Positions 33,622 to 33,689 of a stretch of DNA of 33,689 bases are shown here, in pieces. This stretch comes from Geitlerinema sp. S16 (lineage in GTDB: Bacteria > Cyanobacteriota > Cyanobacteriia > Cyanobacteriales > Geitlerinemataceae). Made by a program: the position numbers and the translations under genes. The notes beneath the pieces were generated by a model, which worked only from the letters and a program-made list of their open reading frames with translations, ran no database searches and was not told where the DNA came from. Location of the stretch: positions 1 to 33,689 of the forward strand of contig JAABST010000046.1 of NCBI GenBank assembly GCA_011390275.1. Direction: 5' to 3'. How positions within the stretch are numbered: position 1 is the stretch's first letter; the number at the start of each line of letters is the position of its first letter.

Positions 33622-33689
33622 CTCATTAATGCAATGAGTATAAATGCGGATGGACAGGGAATGGAGAATAGAGGGGTAGAAAGAGGTAA

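Overview
The window is chromosomal DNA of a cyanobacterium. The evidence is a very high density of the HIP1 palindrome (GCGATCGC and its CGATCG core) from about position 1 to 31,130, plus gene types typical of cyanobacteria: ferrochelatase with a C-terminal chlorophyll-binding-like helix, a DUF2996 protein, a beta-monoglucosyldiacylglycerol synthase (thylakoid glycolipid pathway), a PIN/TRAM membrane protein, an EbsA-like pilus-biogenesis protein and an Amt permease behind an NtcA-type site. The genus cannot be fixed from the sequence alone.

Layout. 1-2040: the 3' part of a Nudix hydrolase and S-adenosylhomocysteinase, closed by a strong terminator. 2095-5780: a secreted SH3-like protein, the PIN/TRAM protein, ispF and an orphan module of a large cyanobacterial protein family. 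5781-6471: a long non-coding stretch with a 20-bp perfect palindrome. 6472-9276: universal stress protein, a small membrane protein, a pentapeptide-repeat protein, a small secreted protein and the DUF2996 protein. 9375-11909: obgE and hemH. 12216-14790: a GAF histidine kinase followed by a RodZ-like HTH membrane protein. 15093-20097: a beta-CASP metallo-hydrolase with a cysteine cluster, a ChaN-like protein, nagA and divergent purE. 20098-22083: NtcA-type promoter and amt. 22446-29795: trmFO, a DUF697-type GTPase, a DprA-like Rossmann protein, a BioD-like/DRTGG protein, the EbsA-like gene and the glycolipid synthase. 29869-31083: rsmA with an unusual basic N-terminal extension. 31166-31238: tRNA-Val(UAC).

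The character of the DNA changes right after tRNA-Val. From about 31,240 to the end it is AT-rich and I find no CGATCG. It holds a tyrosine recombinase of the type that integrates at tRNA genes, then a minus-strand gene of an unfamiliar mobile-element type. I read this as the left end of an integrated element whose other end lies outside the window. The recombinase gene is interrupted by a 112-bp inverted-repeat element with a TA target duplication; removing it on paper restores an unbroken 377-residue integrase. A second copy (114 bp, same orientation) sits just behind the integrase stop codon.

Most of the window is ordinary housekeeping sequence. The points worth a second look are the MITE-split integrase and its island, the recurring 9-nt tandem repeats at or near the 5' parts of several genes, the RsmA extension, the cysteine-rich tail of the metallo-hydrolase, and several perfect palindromes in intergenic DNA.
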